From Marinobacter denitrificans (GTDB taxonomy: Bacteria; Pseudomonadota; Gammaproteobacteria; Pseudomonadales; Oleiphilaceae), in contig NZ_VMHN01000001.1 in the NCBI RefSeq assembly GCF_008795955.1, positions 62,001-126,000 on the forward strand: a stretch of 64,000 nt of DNA. Direction: 5' to 3'. Each line of letters begins with the position of its first letter. Positions within the stretch are counted from its first letter, which is position 1. Under the pieces are notes generated by a model that was given only the letters and a program-made list of their open reading frames with translations, ran no database searches and was not told the DNA's origin. Made by a program: the position numbers and the translations under genes. This document shows positions 26,929 to 36,412 of the stretch, one piece after another.

Positions 26929-27198
26929 TCAACCGATCAGGTAGGGAATGCTGGTAATCAGCCGTTCCGCGTGGTCAAGAAGCTGGGTCAGCATCCAGGG
27001 GCCGGCAACAATAATGGTGATCAGGGTAATCAGCAGCCGGGGCAGGAAGCTCAGGGTCTGTTCGTTGATCTGGGTGGCGGCCTGGAAGGTGCTGACCACC
27101 AGGCCGATCACCAGGCCGGGGCCGATAATCAGGCTGGCCAGCAGAACAATCATCCACAGTGCTTCACGAAGGATGTCGATAACGGTTTCGGGTGTCAT
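26929..27198 (-). CDS. fliQ: FliQ, flagellar export gate protein
   Basis: This 89-residue protein has two membrane helices (LREALWMIVLLASLIIGPGL and LPRLLITLITIIVAGPWML). The typical FliQ features ALW...GLVIGLVVSTFQAATQI and NEQTLSFLPR are present. It is part of the FliPQR gate of the type III export apparatus. It lies between fliP (12-base gap) and fliR (seven-base gap) on the minus strand. Confidence 0.96.
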   Translation of the reverse strand: MTPETVIDILREALWMIVLLASLIIGPGLVIGLVVSTFQAATQINEQTLSFLPRLLITLITIIVAGPWMLTQLLDHAERLITSIPYLIG

Positions 27199-27210
27199 GG
27201 TTGCACTCCC

Positions 27211-27975
27211 CTATATCCCGTAGCTGGCGGCCAGGGTGCCCATAATCAGGGCCCAGCCATCCACCAGTACAAACAGCATGATCTTGAATGGCAGCGATAT
27301 GATGATCGGTGACAGCATCATCATGCCCATGGCCATCAGCACGCTGGCGACCACCATGTCGATGATGAGAAACGGAATAAAAAGGATGAACCCGATCTGG
27401 AAAGCGGTCTTCAGCTCACTGGTTACAAAGGCCGGTAACAGAACCCAGAAAGAAACATCCTCCGGTGTGGCGTATTGTTCATCTGCAATGCGCATGAACA
27501 GGCCCAGATCGCTTTCACGGGTCTGCGCCAGCATGAACTTGCGGAATGGCTGGCTGGCTTGTTCCACCGCCTCAAGCGAGCTCAGTTCTTCTTCCATGTA
27601 GGGCTGCAGGGCCACCTCGTTCACCTCTTCCAGCACCGGTTTCATGATGAAGATGGTGAGGAACAGCGTCAGTCCAAGAAGAATCTGGTTGGACGGCGTG
27701 GACTGCAGGCCAAGGGCCTGCCGAAGTATGGCGAACACCACGATGATGCGGGTAAACGAGGTCATCATCATCAGCATCGCCGGCAGAAAGGTAAGCGCCG
27801 TCATCAGCGCCAGTATCTGCAGCGATACCGAGTATTCCTGCACACCTTCTTCTTCGCCCGGCGTTACCGTGAAGGCGGGGATACCCGGTATATCCGCCAG
27901 CGCCGATGGCGCCCAGGTGGCGAAAAGCACCAGCGCCAAGGAGACAAGGACACGCACTGGAACACGAGCCAACAT
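27211..27975 (-). CDS. fliP: FliP, flagellar export gate protein
   Basis: This 254-residue gate protein starts with a cleavable-looking signal sequence ([18 protein letters not shown], cut near ALA-DIPG) and then four membrane segments. Family signatures include [38 protein letters not shown] and the C-terminal [13 protein letters not shown]. The ATG at 27975 starts one base after the fliO stop and is preferred over an upstream in-frame start at 28002 that lies inside fliO. Confidence 0.96.
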   Translation of the reverse strand: MLARVPVRVLVSLALVLFATWAPSALADIPGIPAFTVTPGEEEGVQEYSVSLQILALMTALTFLPAMLMMMTSFTRIIVVFAILRQALGLQSTPSNQILLGLTLFLTIFIMKPVLEEVNEVALQPYMEEELSSLEAVEQASQPFRKFMLAQTRESDLGLFMRIADEQYATPEDVSFWVLLPAFVTSELKTAFQIGFILFIPFLIIDMVVASVLMAMGMMMLSPIIISLPFKIMLFVLVDGWALIMGTLAASYGI

Positions 27976-27976
27976 G

Positions 27977-28441
27977 TCAGGAACCGTCCTTCGATGAAGC
28001 ACCGGAGCCCCAGGATTTGCCGATCATGCCCTGGAGTTTGCGGGCAAAGTCGCCGGATACCGGCTCACCGGCACTGACCACCGGCTCGTCAAATACATGC
28101 AGTGTGCGAATCGTGGATGGCGTTACGCCAACAAGAATCTGTGTGCCCCCTACTTCGATCAGCGCTATCCGCTCCCGCGTGCCCATGGGCATCACCGACA
28201 CCACCTTGATGGCCCGGGTATTGCCGCCGGTCATTCCACCCATGCGCCTTACAATCCAGGCACATCCGAAAATAAGCGCCAACACCGCCAGCAAGCCGGC
28301 TCCAAGCGTGAGCATGGTAACCAGAGTGTCGGGAGCAGAGGTCACTTCCTGTGCAGCGGGCTCCTTCTCCTGGGCAGTCACCAGGGCTGGTAGGAGCAGG
28401 GTCAGGAAAAGGCAGCCGGGGCCTTTACGAGCCAAAGCCAT
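27977..28441 (-). CDS. fliO: FliO, flagellar export assembly protein
   Basis: This 154-residue protein has an N-terminal signal-like segment ([15 protein letters not shown]), a short acidic periplasmic stretch and one membrane helix ([19 protein letters not shown], about 46-64). A cytoplasmic domain with [20 protein letters not shown] and [14 protein letters not shown] follows. FliO helps assemble the FliP ring. The gene is one base from fliN and one base from fliP. Confidence 0.94.
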   Translation of the reverse strand: MALARKGPGCLFLTLLLPALVTAQEKEPAAQEVTSAPDTLVTMLTLGAGLLAVLALIFGCAWIVRRMGGMTGGNTRAIKVVSVMPMGTRERIALIEVGGTQILVGVTPSTIRTLHVFDEPVVSAGEPVSGDFARKLQGMIGKSWGSGASSKDGS

Positions 28442-28442
28442 A

Positions 28443-28949
28443 CTACTTCTGCAACCGCTTGATGCGTTCGCCGGGGCTTATGACGTCTGTCAGGCGAATA
28501 CCGAATTTTTCGTTGACCATCACCACTTCCCCATGAGCAATCAGGGTGCCGTTAACCAGAACATCCAGCGGCTCACCGGCCAGGCGATCCAGTTCAATCA
28601 CGGAGCCCTGGTTCAGCTGCAACAGATTGCGAATCGGAATCTGGGTGTTGCCCACTTCCATGGAGATGGTGACGGGAATATCGAGAATGACGTCCAGATC
28701 GGGCGCCGGGCCACTGCCCTGGCTGAAATTCGATCCTTCCGGAAACTCTTCCATCGGCGCGGCACGGACATTGTCCTTGCTGTCGCCAGTTTCGTCTTCC
28801 CCGGTTTCACCGGCTTCCGCCATGGCAGCCGCCCATTCATCCTCCCGGCCGTCGTCATCGCCAGACTCTTCCATGGCAGATTCCCACTCGGCAGCGAGCT
28901 TCTCGTCTTCGCTGAGCTCCTGCTCGTCTTTCTTGTCGTCATCAGCCAT
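28443..28949 (-). CDS. fliN: FliN, flagellar C-ring switch protein
   Basis: This 168-residue protein has a long acidic N-terminal extension (about 1-85, rich in Asp and Glu). A C-terminal SpoA/FliN domain follows (ILDIPVTISMEVGNTQI, LLQLNQGSVIEL, VNGTLIAHGEVV, and a closing KFGIRLTDVISP). It forms the base of the C-ring, takes part in rotation switching and docks FliH. Its start overlaps the fliM stop by eight bases. Confidence 0.95.
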   Translation of the reverse strand: MADDDKKDEQELSEDEKLAAEWESAMEESGDDDGREDEWAAAMAEAGETGEDETGDSKDNVRAAPMEEFPEGSNFSQGSGPAPDLDVILDIPVTISMEVGNTQIPIRNLLQLNQGSVIELDRLAGEPLDVLVNGTLIAHGEVVMVNEKFGIRLTDVISPGERIKRLQK

Positions 28950-29943
28950 TGTTGCGTCCCACCTTCAGTTGCTTTTTCACCTTGGGCACCGTTGCCCGCT
29001 CATGAATTCTCAATGCCAGCTTGCCATCGCGGGTGCCCATCGTCGCTTTATAGATGGGGATACCATTGGCAGTCAGGGTCAGAAATTCGGGAACTTCCAC
29101 CGGAATAATGTCGCCTTCTTTCAGCTTGGCGATATCGCGAAGGGAAATGCGGCGCCGGCACACCGTTGTATTCACAGGTACGTTGACTTCCTTGATGTCT
29201 TCTTGAAGTGCGCTGACCCAGCGTTCGTCCACGTCATCAATGTCGCTCTGGACACCAGCGTCCAGCACATCCCGAATAGGCTCAATCATCGAATACGGCA
29301 GCGCCATGTGCAGCTCGCCGCCGCCGCCATCCAGTTCGATGTGGAAGGTGCTGACCACCACAACTTCGCTGGGGCTGACGATGTTGGCCATCGCCGGGTT
29401 TACCTCGGAGCTGAGGTATTCGAAATCCACCTTCAGAACGGCGTGCCAGGCTTCCTTCATGTCGTGGAAGACCTGGTCCAGCACCATCTGGACGATTCGG
29501 GTTTCCGTCGGCGTGAACTCGCGGCCTTCAATCTTGGCGTGGCGACCCTCGCCACCGAAGAAATTGTCCACCAGCTTGAACACCAGCTTCGCGTCCAGCA
29601 CGAACAGAGAAGTACCACGCAGGGGTCGAACCTTGCACAGGTTCAGGCTGGTAGGAACATACAGCGTGTGGATGTACTCGCCGAATTTCATGATCTGGAC
29701 ACCACCGGTGGACACATCGGCATTACGGCGCAGCAGGTTGAAAAGGCTGATACGGGTATAGCGGGCAAAACGCTCGTTGATCATCTCAAGCGTGGGCATG
29801 CGGCCGCGAACAATACGATCCTGGCTGGCAAGGTCGTAGGACTTGATACCGGTCTCGTCGGTTTCGTCGTAGGTATCAATGTCGCCGTCGTCCACACCGT
29901 GGAGAAGCGCGTCGATTTCGTCCTGTGACAGTAGGTCCTGCAT
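28942..29943 (-). CDS. fliM: FliM, flagellar motor switch protein
   Basis: This 333-residue C-ring protein binds phosphorylated CheY. The N-terminal CheY-binding peptide is LSQDEIDALL (residues 5-14). A middle CheC-like domain with LRPLRGTSLFVLDAKLVFKL and GRHAKIEGREFTPTE follows, then a C-terminal SpoA domain with DIIPVEVPEFLTLTANGIPI. It overlaps fliN by eight bases and follows fliL after 71 bases. All features are normal. Confidence 0.97.
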   Translation of the reverse strand: MQDLLSQDEIDALLHGVDDGDIDTYDETDETGIKSYDLASQDRIVRGRMPTLEMINERFARYTRISLFNLLRRNADVSTGGVQIMKFGEYIHTLYVPTSLNLCKVRPLRGTSLFVLDAKLVFKLVDNFFGGEGRHAKIEGREFTPTETRIVQMVLDQVFHDMKEAWHAVLKVDFEYLSSEVNPAMANIVSPSEVVVVSTFHIELDGGGGELHMALPYSMIEPIRDVLDAGVQSDIDDVDERWVSALQEDIKEVNVPVNTTVCRRRISLRDIAKLKEGDIIPVEVPEFLTLTANGIPIYKATMGTRDGKLALRIHERATVPKVKKQLKVGRNNG

Positions 29944-30014
29944 ACGTTTCTCTGCCCCTGTGTCCGCCCTCGCCGGGCCTGTTGAGCTATTTGTTGAGCT
30001 CGCTGAAGAACTCG

Positions 30015-30524
30015 CTATTGAACGACGAAATTCCTGAAAAGCACCCTCACTAACGGAGGCTCGCCTTCCTGCTCGAGCGCACCGTTGACGGCCCCCAGCA
30101 TATCATCGGCCAACGCCTGCCTGCCTTCCGGGGTCTGCAGCTCGTCAAAACCCTTGTCCCCGAGGACACTGATCAGCTTACTCCGTAACAATGGCATATG
30201 CTTGCTGGCAGCGGCCAGAGCCTCAGGGTTGTTGGCTTCCAGGGCAAGATAGGCCTGAGCGTAACGCTGCCGGCCTTCTGCCTGCACCGTTGTTACCAGG
30301 GCTTTTTCCAAGACGGTATAGGTGCTGGGCACAAAAACGTCAGCCTGCTCCGCAGCCTCTTCCTCGTCACCTCCCGTAATGCCGGGAATGCCTCCCCCAA
30401 GGAACCACATGGTTCCGAGCACGGAGAGCCCTATCGCCAGAATAACTACCACTACCAGCAGTATAATAAGCTTGAGTTTGCCTTTCTTTGCCGGCGCCGC
30501 CTTGGGCGCATTATCTTCAGCCAT
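30015..30524 (-). CDS. fliL: FliL, flagellar stator-associated protein
   Basis: This 169-residue protein has one N-terminal membrane helix (about residues 18-40, LIILLVVVVILAIGLSVLG). Its periplasmic domain shows the FliL pattern: STYTVLEKALVTTVQ, YAQAYLALEA and a final VLFRNFVVQ. FliL surrounds stator units and supports torque. The ATG at 30524 (MAEDNAPK) is preferred over an upstream TTG at 30551. It heads the fliLMNOPQR run, and a well-matched sigma-54 promoter lies 53 bases upstream. Confidence 0.94.
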   Translation of the reverse strand: MAEDNAPKAAPAKKGKLKLIILLVVVVILAIGLSVLGTMWFLGGGIPGITGGDEEEAAEQADVFVPSTYTVLEKALVTTVQAEGRQRYAQAYLALEANNPEALAAASKHMPLLRSKLISVLGDKGFDELQTPEGRQALADDMLGAVNGALEQEGEPPLVRVLFRNFVVQ

Positions 30525-30576
30525 AACGTGCTTCTGCCAGAAATCCGTCAACCAGACAGGTTATATGAAGGTATAA

Positions 30577-30591
30577 GCAAAGGACGGGCCA
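30577..30591 (-). promoter_or_regulatory. Sigma-54 promoter of fliLMNOPQR
   Basis: The minus strand reads TGGC, seven bases, TTGC, the consensus core with GG-N10-GC spacing. The site lies 53 bases upstream of the fliL start and downstream of the fliK stop. It makes fliL the first gene of its own transcription unit. Confidence 0.78.
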
Positions 30592-30679
30592 GAAAGCCCA
30601 ATCCTCCTTATCCGCACAGCAGTTTAGCCTTGCGACGGAGGATGGGCAAAAGAAGAATTACCGAGGAAAGCAATTCCGG

Positions 30680-31906
30680 TCAGGCGAAGATATCAACTTC
30701 GCCTTTCCAGGTCAGATCCAGGGATTCGGACTGCAGGTCCTGATCGTCCAGGCCGCTGTCGGTCAGGGCACCATTGCCATTTCCGCTCTGTTCACCGGGG
30801 CCCTCTTCCCCAGCCTGTTGCTGTGGAGAGTCCGACACATCAAATTGCTCGAGGGACAATCCCTGCTCATTCAGCATGTCCCTCAGGCGGTGGCTGTGAA
30901 GTTCCAACTGATCCCTTACGGCGGGATTTGCCGAGTGTACGGTTATATTGGCCTGTTCCTGCTGGACCTGAACCCGTACTTCCATCGGGCCCATATCCGG
31001 TGGTGTGAGGTGTATTTCAGCAACGGACATGTTGCGTGCTGTCAGCCAGGTCAGCTTGCCAACCAGCTTGTCGCCCCACTCCGCGTGGTTGACCGGCACA
31101 TCGATAGAAGTGGTGTAGCCCCGCAACGCGGCTGCCTCGGCTGGCAGCTTGGCGCTGTTGGGGTTCACTGCCTGCTGACTGGCCAGCTCTGCCGCTGCCT
31201 GAAAACGCAACGCCCCCTGAACCAACGGTGTCTCCTGGGTGCGGCTGGCATCGGCGGCCAAGCCGGACATCAACCCCTCGGTCAGGGCCAGTCCGGCCCC
31301 TGCTCCGGCAATGTTTCCGTTGCCCTGGCCAGGTTTGCTGCCGGGCGCGCCAGGCAGGCCAGCCATGATCCCGGCAAATGCCTGCGCCCCCGGCATCACG
31401 CCACTGACACTGGCCTGGGTGCTGCTGGCCCCGGCCGCTACCGGCATGGCACCGGCGTCCGCCTCACCAGCCGGCATCAATAGCGCCTGTAGACCGGCAA
31501 AGGTCAGTGGAATGATTTCTTCAGGAGCGTTCTCGTCAACCGTTTGCTGCGAAGTACCAACGGAGGCCCCAGATTCGGCATCAGCTGATACCTTTGAAGC
31601 TCCTGCGTCTTCCCCGGCATGCGTGTCTTCTTTCGGGGAGGGCTCTGTACCCGAGGAAGCTTCCTTGCGGTCGTCAGGGCGCCTGGCGCTGTCTTTGTCC
31701 TGGCGAACCTGCTCGTTACGGGCCGATTCGTCATTACGGGCCTGATCACGTTTTTCAGCCTGTTTTTTGTCGAGCCGCTGCTGTTCTGCGCGGGAAACAG
31801 AATCAAAATTACTGTCACCGCTTTTCTCACGGCCGCCCGACGCCGGCTTTACACCGTTATCGGGCTGCCCCTGCGGGGATGTCTGGGGAAGAACCATCTG
31901 GGACAT
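30680..31906 (-). CDS. fliK: FliK, flagellar hook-length control protein
   Basis: This 408-residue protein has a charged, low-complexity N-terminal half (rich in Gln, Asp, Lys and Arg). The C-terminal Flg_hook domain is around residues 270-370, with VAEIHLTPPDMGPMEVRVQV and VRDQLELHSHRLRDML. FliK measures the hook and triggers the FlhB switch. The ATG at 31906 (MSQMVLPQ) has GAGG close upstream. A sigma-54 promoter lies 73 bases before it. A divergent FliK-like paralogue is encoded near the ccm operon. Confidence 0.93.
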   Translation of the reverse strand: MSQMVLPQTSPQGQPDNGVKPASGGREKSGDSNFDSVSRAEQQRLDKKQAEKRDQARNDESARNEQVRQDKDSARRPDDRKEASSGTEPSPKEDTHAGEDAGASKVSADAESGASVGTSQQTVDENAPEEIIPLTFAGLQALLMPAGEADAGAMPVAAGASSTQASVSGVMPGAQAFAGIMAGLPGAPGSKPGQGNGNIAGAGAGLALTEGLMSGLAADASRTQETPLVQGALRFQAAAELASQQAVNPNSAKLPAEAAALRGYTTSIDVPVNHAEWGDKLVGKLTWLTARNMSVAEIHLTPPDMGPMEVRVQVQQEQANITVHSANPAVRDQLELHSHRLRDMLNEQGLSLEQFDVSDSPQQQAGEEGPGEQSGNGNGALTDSGLDDQDLQSESLDLTWKGEVDIFA

Positions 31907-31978
31907 GGCAACCTCTTGCCGTTTTTTTGCTGATCGGAGTGCATTTGTCTGCGTTACCGGGCTATTGAGCAAAAGGTA

Positions 31979-31993
31979 GCAAAAGGAATGCCA
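31979..31993 (-). promoter_or_regulatory. Sigma-54 promoter of fliK
   Basis: The minus strand reads TGGC-ATTCCTT-TTGC, a consensus core with GG-N10-GC spacing. It lies 73 bases upstream of the fliK ATG, just after the hptB stop. This suggests fliK is transcribed from its own promoter even though hptB is on the same strand 118 bases upstream. Confidence 0.78.
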
Positions 31994-32024
31994 TTCCAGG
32001 CAGAAGCATTGCCATTTACTTGTA

Positions 32025-32369
32025 CTACTCCAGAAAACGTCGGAGCGTGACCTCTACCTGTCCGAATTCGCTTTCTATGGCATCGACCATAACCGAGGCT
32101 TCTCCCAGGCGATTGTCCCGACCGGCCTTTTCGGCCTCTGAACACAGCTCGCCCAGTCGGGGCGCACCAATGTTGATGCAGCTGCCCTTGAAGCTGTGTG
32201 CGGACTTGGAGAAACTGTCCGCGTCTTTGTGTTCCAGAGCCGAACGCAAATGTGCAATGCGATCCGACGAATCCTTGATGTAAGTGTTGATCAGGATATC
32301 GAATTCGTCTTCCATTACATCCTGCAGCTCGGCCAGTGCTTCCTGATCAAGGTGTGGCTTGTCCGTCAT
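32025..32369 (-). CDS. hptB: HptB-like histidine phosphotransfer protein
   Basis: This 114-residue Hpt domain protein has the phospho-acceptor H58 in SAHSFKGSCINIGA, followed by the typical LGELCSEAEKAGR helix. In Pseudomonas HptB passes phosphate to HsbR, which switches HsbA partners and so affects FlgM, biofilm and swarming. Here it follows hsbR after 15 bases. The ATG at 32369 is used (a TTG six bases further upstream is possible). The identification relies on the neighbourhood, since Hpt proteins are short and alike. Confidence 0.87.
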   Translation of the reverse strand: MTDKPHLDQEALAELQDVMEDEFDILINTYIKDSSDRIAHLRSALEHKDADSFSKSAHSFKGSCINIGAPRLGELCSEAEKAGRDNRLGEASVMVDAIESEFGQVEVTLRRFLE

Positions 32370-32384
32370 GACCAACCCCCTGCT

Positions 32385-34130
32385 TTATGTGTTGGTACCG
32401 CCCTCACGGGCAGCAACCTCAGAAAAATGCCAATCATATATAATTTCGGCCCGGGTACCATATTCCCGGAAGTTGAGGGACCGCCCCAGCTTCTGCAACA
32501 GCATCAGTCCTCGCCCGGAATAACCGTTTTCGTTACCGACGGCAGAGACGTCACCGTAATCGAACCCGCTGCCACTGTCTTCACAGACAATAGTCAGCTG
32601 CCCTCCCCCTTCCGTCATGGTGTGAGTCAGGGTAAAGCGGATGAAATGGTCCGATATGAACCGCAAACGCCGCTCCCGTTCTGCATAATAACGGCCGAAG
32701 CCATCCGGCGTGGCCTTCCAGTCCGAGGACAGGCCCAATACACCGTGCTCCAGGGCATTGGTGTACAGCTCCGACAACAGTGTGTAGATTTCGCCACTCT
32801 TGCGACGCAACCCGGGCACCTCCATACAGATGTGGAGCAACAACGGCAACGGACTGAACTGCCCCAGGGAACGATCCTTGATCTCGTAGACGCAATGCCA
32901 TTCCGCGGGGCCTTCCAGGGCCGATTGGGGCAAACGTTCCGAAACCCCTTCCAGCTCTGCTTCTTCAACCATTTCCAGCGACAACAACGTGACATCGTCC
33001 TGTTCCGGTTGCTTGCCAGTGAATGCATGAATTCCGGTCATCACCGCATCAAATGGTGAGCCGGCATTGCCGGCTCCGGCGAGCGAACGCTTCAGGCGCT
33101 CCTCACCGTACATTTCGCCGTGGTGATTCTCGGCTTCCAATACACCGTCAGTCATCATCAGCAGGGTATCCCCAGGCTCCGTGCGAAACACCTCCATTCG
33201 GGCATCAAAGCGTGCGGCGCCGAGCACACCCAGCGGCAGATGCCGGGAGGCGATGGTCTCGAGTTTTCCATCCCTCTTCAGGAGAACGCCATCCGGCAGC
33301 CCTCCGTTCCATATCTGTAACTGATTAAGATGAAAGTCCGCCTGAATCATTGCTGCGCAGCAAAACATTCCGACAGGCAGTATCCGGCAAAGCTTCTGGT
33401 TAATCTCCCGTAGCACATCGCTGCCACTGAAACCCTTGCTGGTCATGCCATAGAAAATTTCGGCTACCGGCAGGGCACCAATGGCTGCCGGCAGGCCGTG
33501 GCCGGTGAAATCGCCAACCAGTATTTGCATGCCCCCTGCTGGACGGGGGCAGGCGAACAGAACATCACCGTTAAAAATCGACATGGGAGAGGCGTGATAG
33601 CGAATGTTCGTTGCATTCAGGCAGCCGGTATGGGCGACGTTATCAAATACCCGCTTGGCAATTTCCTGTTCCTCGAGAAGCTGGCGGTTACGATCGCGGA
33701 TCAGGTCGCGGTGGTGGCTCAGAGTGCGGTGCATCAGCCGCATGCGGTTGAATGCATTGATTTTGGCTTCGATGATGATGCGGTTATAGGGCTTGGTCAG
33801 AAAATCATCGCCGCCAGCCTCCAGGCAGCGGGCGAGCGCGTCCGCATCAGAAAGAGAGGTGAGAAAGATGAGGGGTACCAGGCGCTCGCCCGCCAGTTCC
33901 TTGATGTGACGAGCCGCTTCCATGCCGTCCATTACCGGCATCAGCGCATCCAGCAATACAATATCCGCGCCGGACTCGCGGAAAATCCCCACAGCATCTT
34001 CGCCATTTCTGGCGTCTTCCACGTCATGGCCAAGACGACGGAGGAGGGTCTTGAGAATCAGTCGGTCACTGTCGCTGTCGTCGGCGATCAGAATCCTCAG
34101 CGGCCGGTTGTCTGAAAGTGAATCATCCAC
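32385..34130 (-). CDS. hsbR: HsbR-like response regulator with PP2C phosphatase and kinase-like domains
   Basis: This 581-residue protein has three parts. The receiver domain (about 10-130) carries phospho-acceptor D61 (VLLDALMP). The PP2C/SpoIIE-type serine phosphatase (about 190-390) has LVGDFTGHGLPAAIGALP and LLMMTDGVLEAEN. The C-terminal HATPase domain (about 430-570) resembles anti-sigma kinases, with SELYTNALEHGV and a late GRGLMLLQKL. In Pseudomonas, HsbR sets the phosphorylation of HsbA, with input from HptB. The order hsbA-hsbR-hptB is kept here but is placed between fliJ and fliK. Confidence 0.9.
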   Translation of the reverse strand: MDDSLSDNRPLRILIADDSDSDRLILKTLLRRLGHDVEDARNGEDAVGIFRESGADIVLLDALMPVMDGMEAARHIKELAGERLVPLIFLTSLSDADALARCLEAGGDDFLTKPYNRIIIEAKINAFNRMRLMHRTLSHHRDLIRDRNRQLLEEQEIAKRVFDNVAHTGCLNATNIRYHASPMSIFNGDVLFACPRPAGGMQILVGDFTGHGLPAAIGALPVAEIFYGMTSKGFSGSDVLREINQKLCRILPVGMFCCAAMIQADFHLNQLQIWNGGLPDGVLLKRDGKLETIASRHLPLGVLGAARFDARMEVFRTEPGDTLLMMTDGVLEAENHHGEMYGEERLKRSLAGAGNAGSPFDAVMTGIHAFTGKQPEQDDVTLLSLEMVEEAELEGVSERLPQSALEGPAEWHCVYEIKDRSLGQFSPLPLLLHICMEVPGLRRKSGEIYTLLSELYTNALEHGVLGLSSDWKATPDGFGRYYAERERRLRFISDHFIRFTLTHTMTEGGGQLTIVCEDSGSGFDYGDVSAVGNENGYSGRGLMLLQKLGRSLNFREYGTRAEIIYDWHFSEVAAREGGTNT

Positions 34131-34162
34131 AACGAACCTCCGCGACCCTGCGATGTTATGGT

Positions 34163-34468
34163 TCAGCGAATCGCAAACAGCTGCTCGAAATTGGATATGG
34201 ACAATATGCGGCGCACGTCACTGTTGCAGTTCTCTATGCGAATTTTCGCACTGTCGCCACCGGCGTAGTCTCTCAGTAACAGCAGCATCCCAAGAGCAGA
34301 GCTGTCGAGATAGGTGGTGTCGGAAAGATCCACCACAAATGCCGTCACGTTTTCGTCACCGTGTTCATAGGCATCACGAAAGGCCTGATGGGTACTGAAG
34401 TCAAAGCGCCCTTCAATTTTTATGGTCAGAGTCTGACCGTCCTCACTGCGATGCGTCTGAATCGGCAT
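34163..34468 (-). CDS. hsbA: HsbA-like anti-anti-sigma factor (STAS domain)
   Basis: This 101-residue STAS protein has the phosphorylatable serine region YLDSSALGMLLLL (S56/S57). In Pseudomonas, HsbA binds the anti-sigma factor FlgM when unphosphorylated, freeing FliA, and a diguanylate cyclase when phosphorylated. The ATG at 34468 has GGAGG seven bases upstream and gives the usual family length. It lies 121 bases after fliJ and 32 before hsbR. No FlgM gene is in the window. Confidence 0.88.
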   Translation of the reverse strand: MPIQTHRSEDGQTLTIKIEGRFDFSTHQAFRDAYEHGDENVTAFVVDLSDTTYLDSSALGMLLLLRDYAGGDSAKIRIENCNSDVRRILSISNFEQLFAIR

Positions 34469-34589
34469 TCCGGTGCCTCCATGATGTGCGGGCTTGTTTA
34501 CAGGGAACAACGTGAGCCTCTGGGGCATTGTGGTAAAGGATAGCTCACCACACTGATTTTGCACCCGCAGAACAAGGTCAGCAAACGTT

Positions 34590-35030
34590 TCAGCGTCTCC
34601 GGGCAATATTTCGGCCGGCGGCCTCGTCCATCAGTTTCTGATCCCTCAGATCCTGCTCCCGCTGCTCTTGTTGGCGGCAGGTTTCGATATATTTTTCCAT
34701 GCCCCGGCGTCGTTCCCAGGCTTTCTGCCACTCCTCGCGACAGACCCTGAGCCGGTCCTCGGCCTGAACGAGCAGTTTCTGTTGCTGGCCGATCACCTGA
34801 TCCAGTTGGGCGATAAATGCCTGCCAGCCTTGCAGCCGCGCCACCGAGACCACGCCCTGTTGACTGCTGCGGATCTGGTCCCGGTATTCCTTCTGGTAAC
34901 GTTCCAGATTCTCGATTTGCTGGCGCTGGGCTTCGTGGTGTTTCTGAGCCTCAGCCATTTTCTCCAGTGCCGCCTTTTCCTTGCGTTCCTCAAGGGTCAG
35001 CACCACTGCCAGCCGCCGGGATCGCAACAT
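34590..35030 (-). CDS. fliJ: FliJ, flagellar export chaperone/ATPase stalk protein
   Basis: This 146-residue protein is almost entirely a charged antiparallel coiled coil (EERKEKAALEKMAEAQKHHE; later HKEW-like REEWQKAWERRRGMEKYIE). FliJ sits in the centre of the FliI hexamer and links it to FlhA. Its start overlaps the fliI stop by one base, and the length is normal. It is the last gene of the fliEFGHIJ run. Confidence 0.94.
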   Translation of the reverse strand: MLRSRRLAVVLTLEERKEKAALEKMAEAQKHHEAQRQQIENLERYQKEYRDQIRSSQQGVVSVARLQGWQAFIAQLDQVIGQQQKLLVQAEDRLRVCREEWQKAWERRRGMEKYIETCRQQEQREQDLRDQKLMDEAAGRNIARRR

Positions 35031-36412
35031 CAGCTAGCTCCTCCGCCGACGGCCGGCGGGGTTTTGGGGCGGTCGGCAGAACGTCTTTCCGGCACCACCG
35101 CCAGCAATTGCCGGATACTTTCGTCGAGGGGCGCGCTTTCGTTCAATCCCTGCTGCAGGAACTGCCCCATATTGCCGATATGGGCTATGGCGAAATCGGT
35201 TTCCGGATCAGATCCTTTCACATAAGCGCCTACACTGATCAGGTCCCGTGCCTGCTGGTAACGTGAATACACCTGCTTGAAACGCTGGGCACGGGAGAAG
35301 TGTTCAGTTTCCGTCACCTGGGGCATAACACGGCTGATGGAGGCCTCCACATCAATGGCAGGATAGTGTCCCTCTTCCGCGAGCCGCCGGGACAGCACGA
35401 TGTGGCCATCAAGGATCGCCCGGGCGGCGTCGGCAATCGGGTCCTGCTGGTCATCGCCCTCCGTCAGCACCGTATAGAATGCGGTTATCGAGCCGCCACC
35501 GGGTCGGCCATTGCCGGTCCGCTCCACCAGCTGTGGCAGCTTTGCGAATACCGACGGGGGGTATCCTTTCGTGGCGGGCGGTTCTCCAACGGCCAGAGCG
35601 ATCTCCCGCTGGGCCTGGGCATAACGGGTGAGCGAGTCCATCAGCAACAGCACCCGCTTGCCCTGGTCCCGGTAGTATTCTGCAATACGGGTAGTCAGCA
35701 TGGCGGCGCGCAGCCGCATCAGTGGCGAATCATCGGCGGGCGAGGCTACGACCACGGAGCGGTCAAGGCCCTCGTCCCCCAGGATGTCCTCGATAAACTC
35801 CTTGACCTCGCGGCCACGCTCACCAATCAGCCCCACCACGGTGATATCGGCGTCGGTAAAGCGCGTCATCATACCCAGCAACACACTCTTACCAACACCA
35901 CTGCCGGCGAAAAGCCCCAGGCGCTGCCCCTGGCCAACTGTCATCAACGCATTGATCGCCCGTATTCCCACGTCCATGGACTGGCGAACCGGAGCCCGGT
36001 CGAGCGGATTGATGATATCGCCACTAAGGGACACCCGCGCTTCTGCCTGCAACGGCCCCTTGCCATCAAGCGGCTCCCCATTGCCGTTCACCACCCGCCC
36101 CAGCAGTTCAGGGCCTACAGGAACACGGCTGGCCACCGCTAACGGCACCACCATGGCGCCGGGGCGCAAGCCTTCAATTGCAGTCAGTGGCATGAGGTAA
36201 ACACGGTCATCCTCGAAGCCCACCACTTCTGCCTCCACCGTGCCGGCACCCTGCCCGGTAATCACACAGCGATCACCCACCACCATGGGGCAGCCCACAC
36301 ATTCCAGAGTAAGACCCACCATGCGCGTCAGGCGGCCGGAAAGCTCCGGCTTCAGTTCATCGGTAAAGGAGCCCTGTAACCTTGCGAGGCGTTCAGCCAG
36401 ATGCGCCGTCAT
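35030..36412 (-). CDS. fliI: FliI, flagellum-specific ATP synthase-like ATPase
   Basis: This 460-residue F1-beta-like ATPase energises unfolding and entry of export substrates. Walker A is GSGVGKS (170-176), with Walker [11 protein letters not shown] and the downstream [20 protein letters not shown]. The ATG at 36412 is chosen because it gives the standard length and a 20-base overlap with fliH; a start at 36448 would add 12 residues. All catalytic features are intact. Confidence 0.96.
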   Translation of the reverse strand: MTAHLAERLARLQGSFTDELKPELSGRLTRMVGLTLECVGCPMVVGDRCVITGQGAGTVEAEVVGFEDDRVYLMPLTAIEGLRPGAMVVPLAVASRVPVGPELLGRVVNGNGEPLDGKGPLQAEARVSLSGDIINPLDRAPVRQSMDVGIRAINALMTVGQGQRLGLFAGSGVGKSVLLGMMTRFTDADITVVGLIGERGREVKEFIEDILGDEGLDRSVVVASPADDSPLMRLRAAMLTTRIAEYYRDQGKRVLLLMDSLTRYAQAQREIALAVGEPPATKGYPPSVFAKLPQLVERTGNGRPGGGSITAFYTVLTEGDDQQDPIADAARAILDGHIVLSRRLAEEGHYPAIDVEASISRVMPQVTETEHFSRAQRFKQVYSRYQQARDLISVGAYVKGSDPETDFAIAHIGNMGQFLQQGLNESAPLDESIRQLLAVVPERRSADRPKTPPAVGGGAS

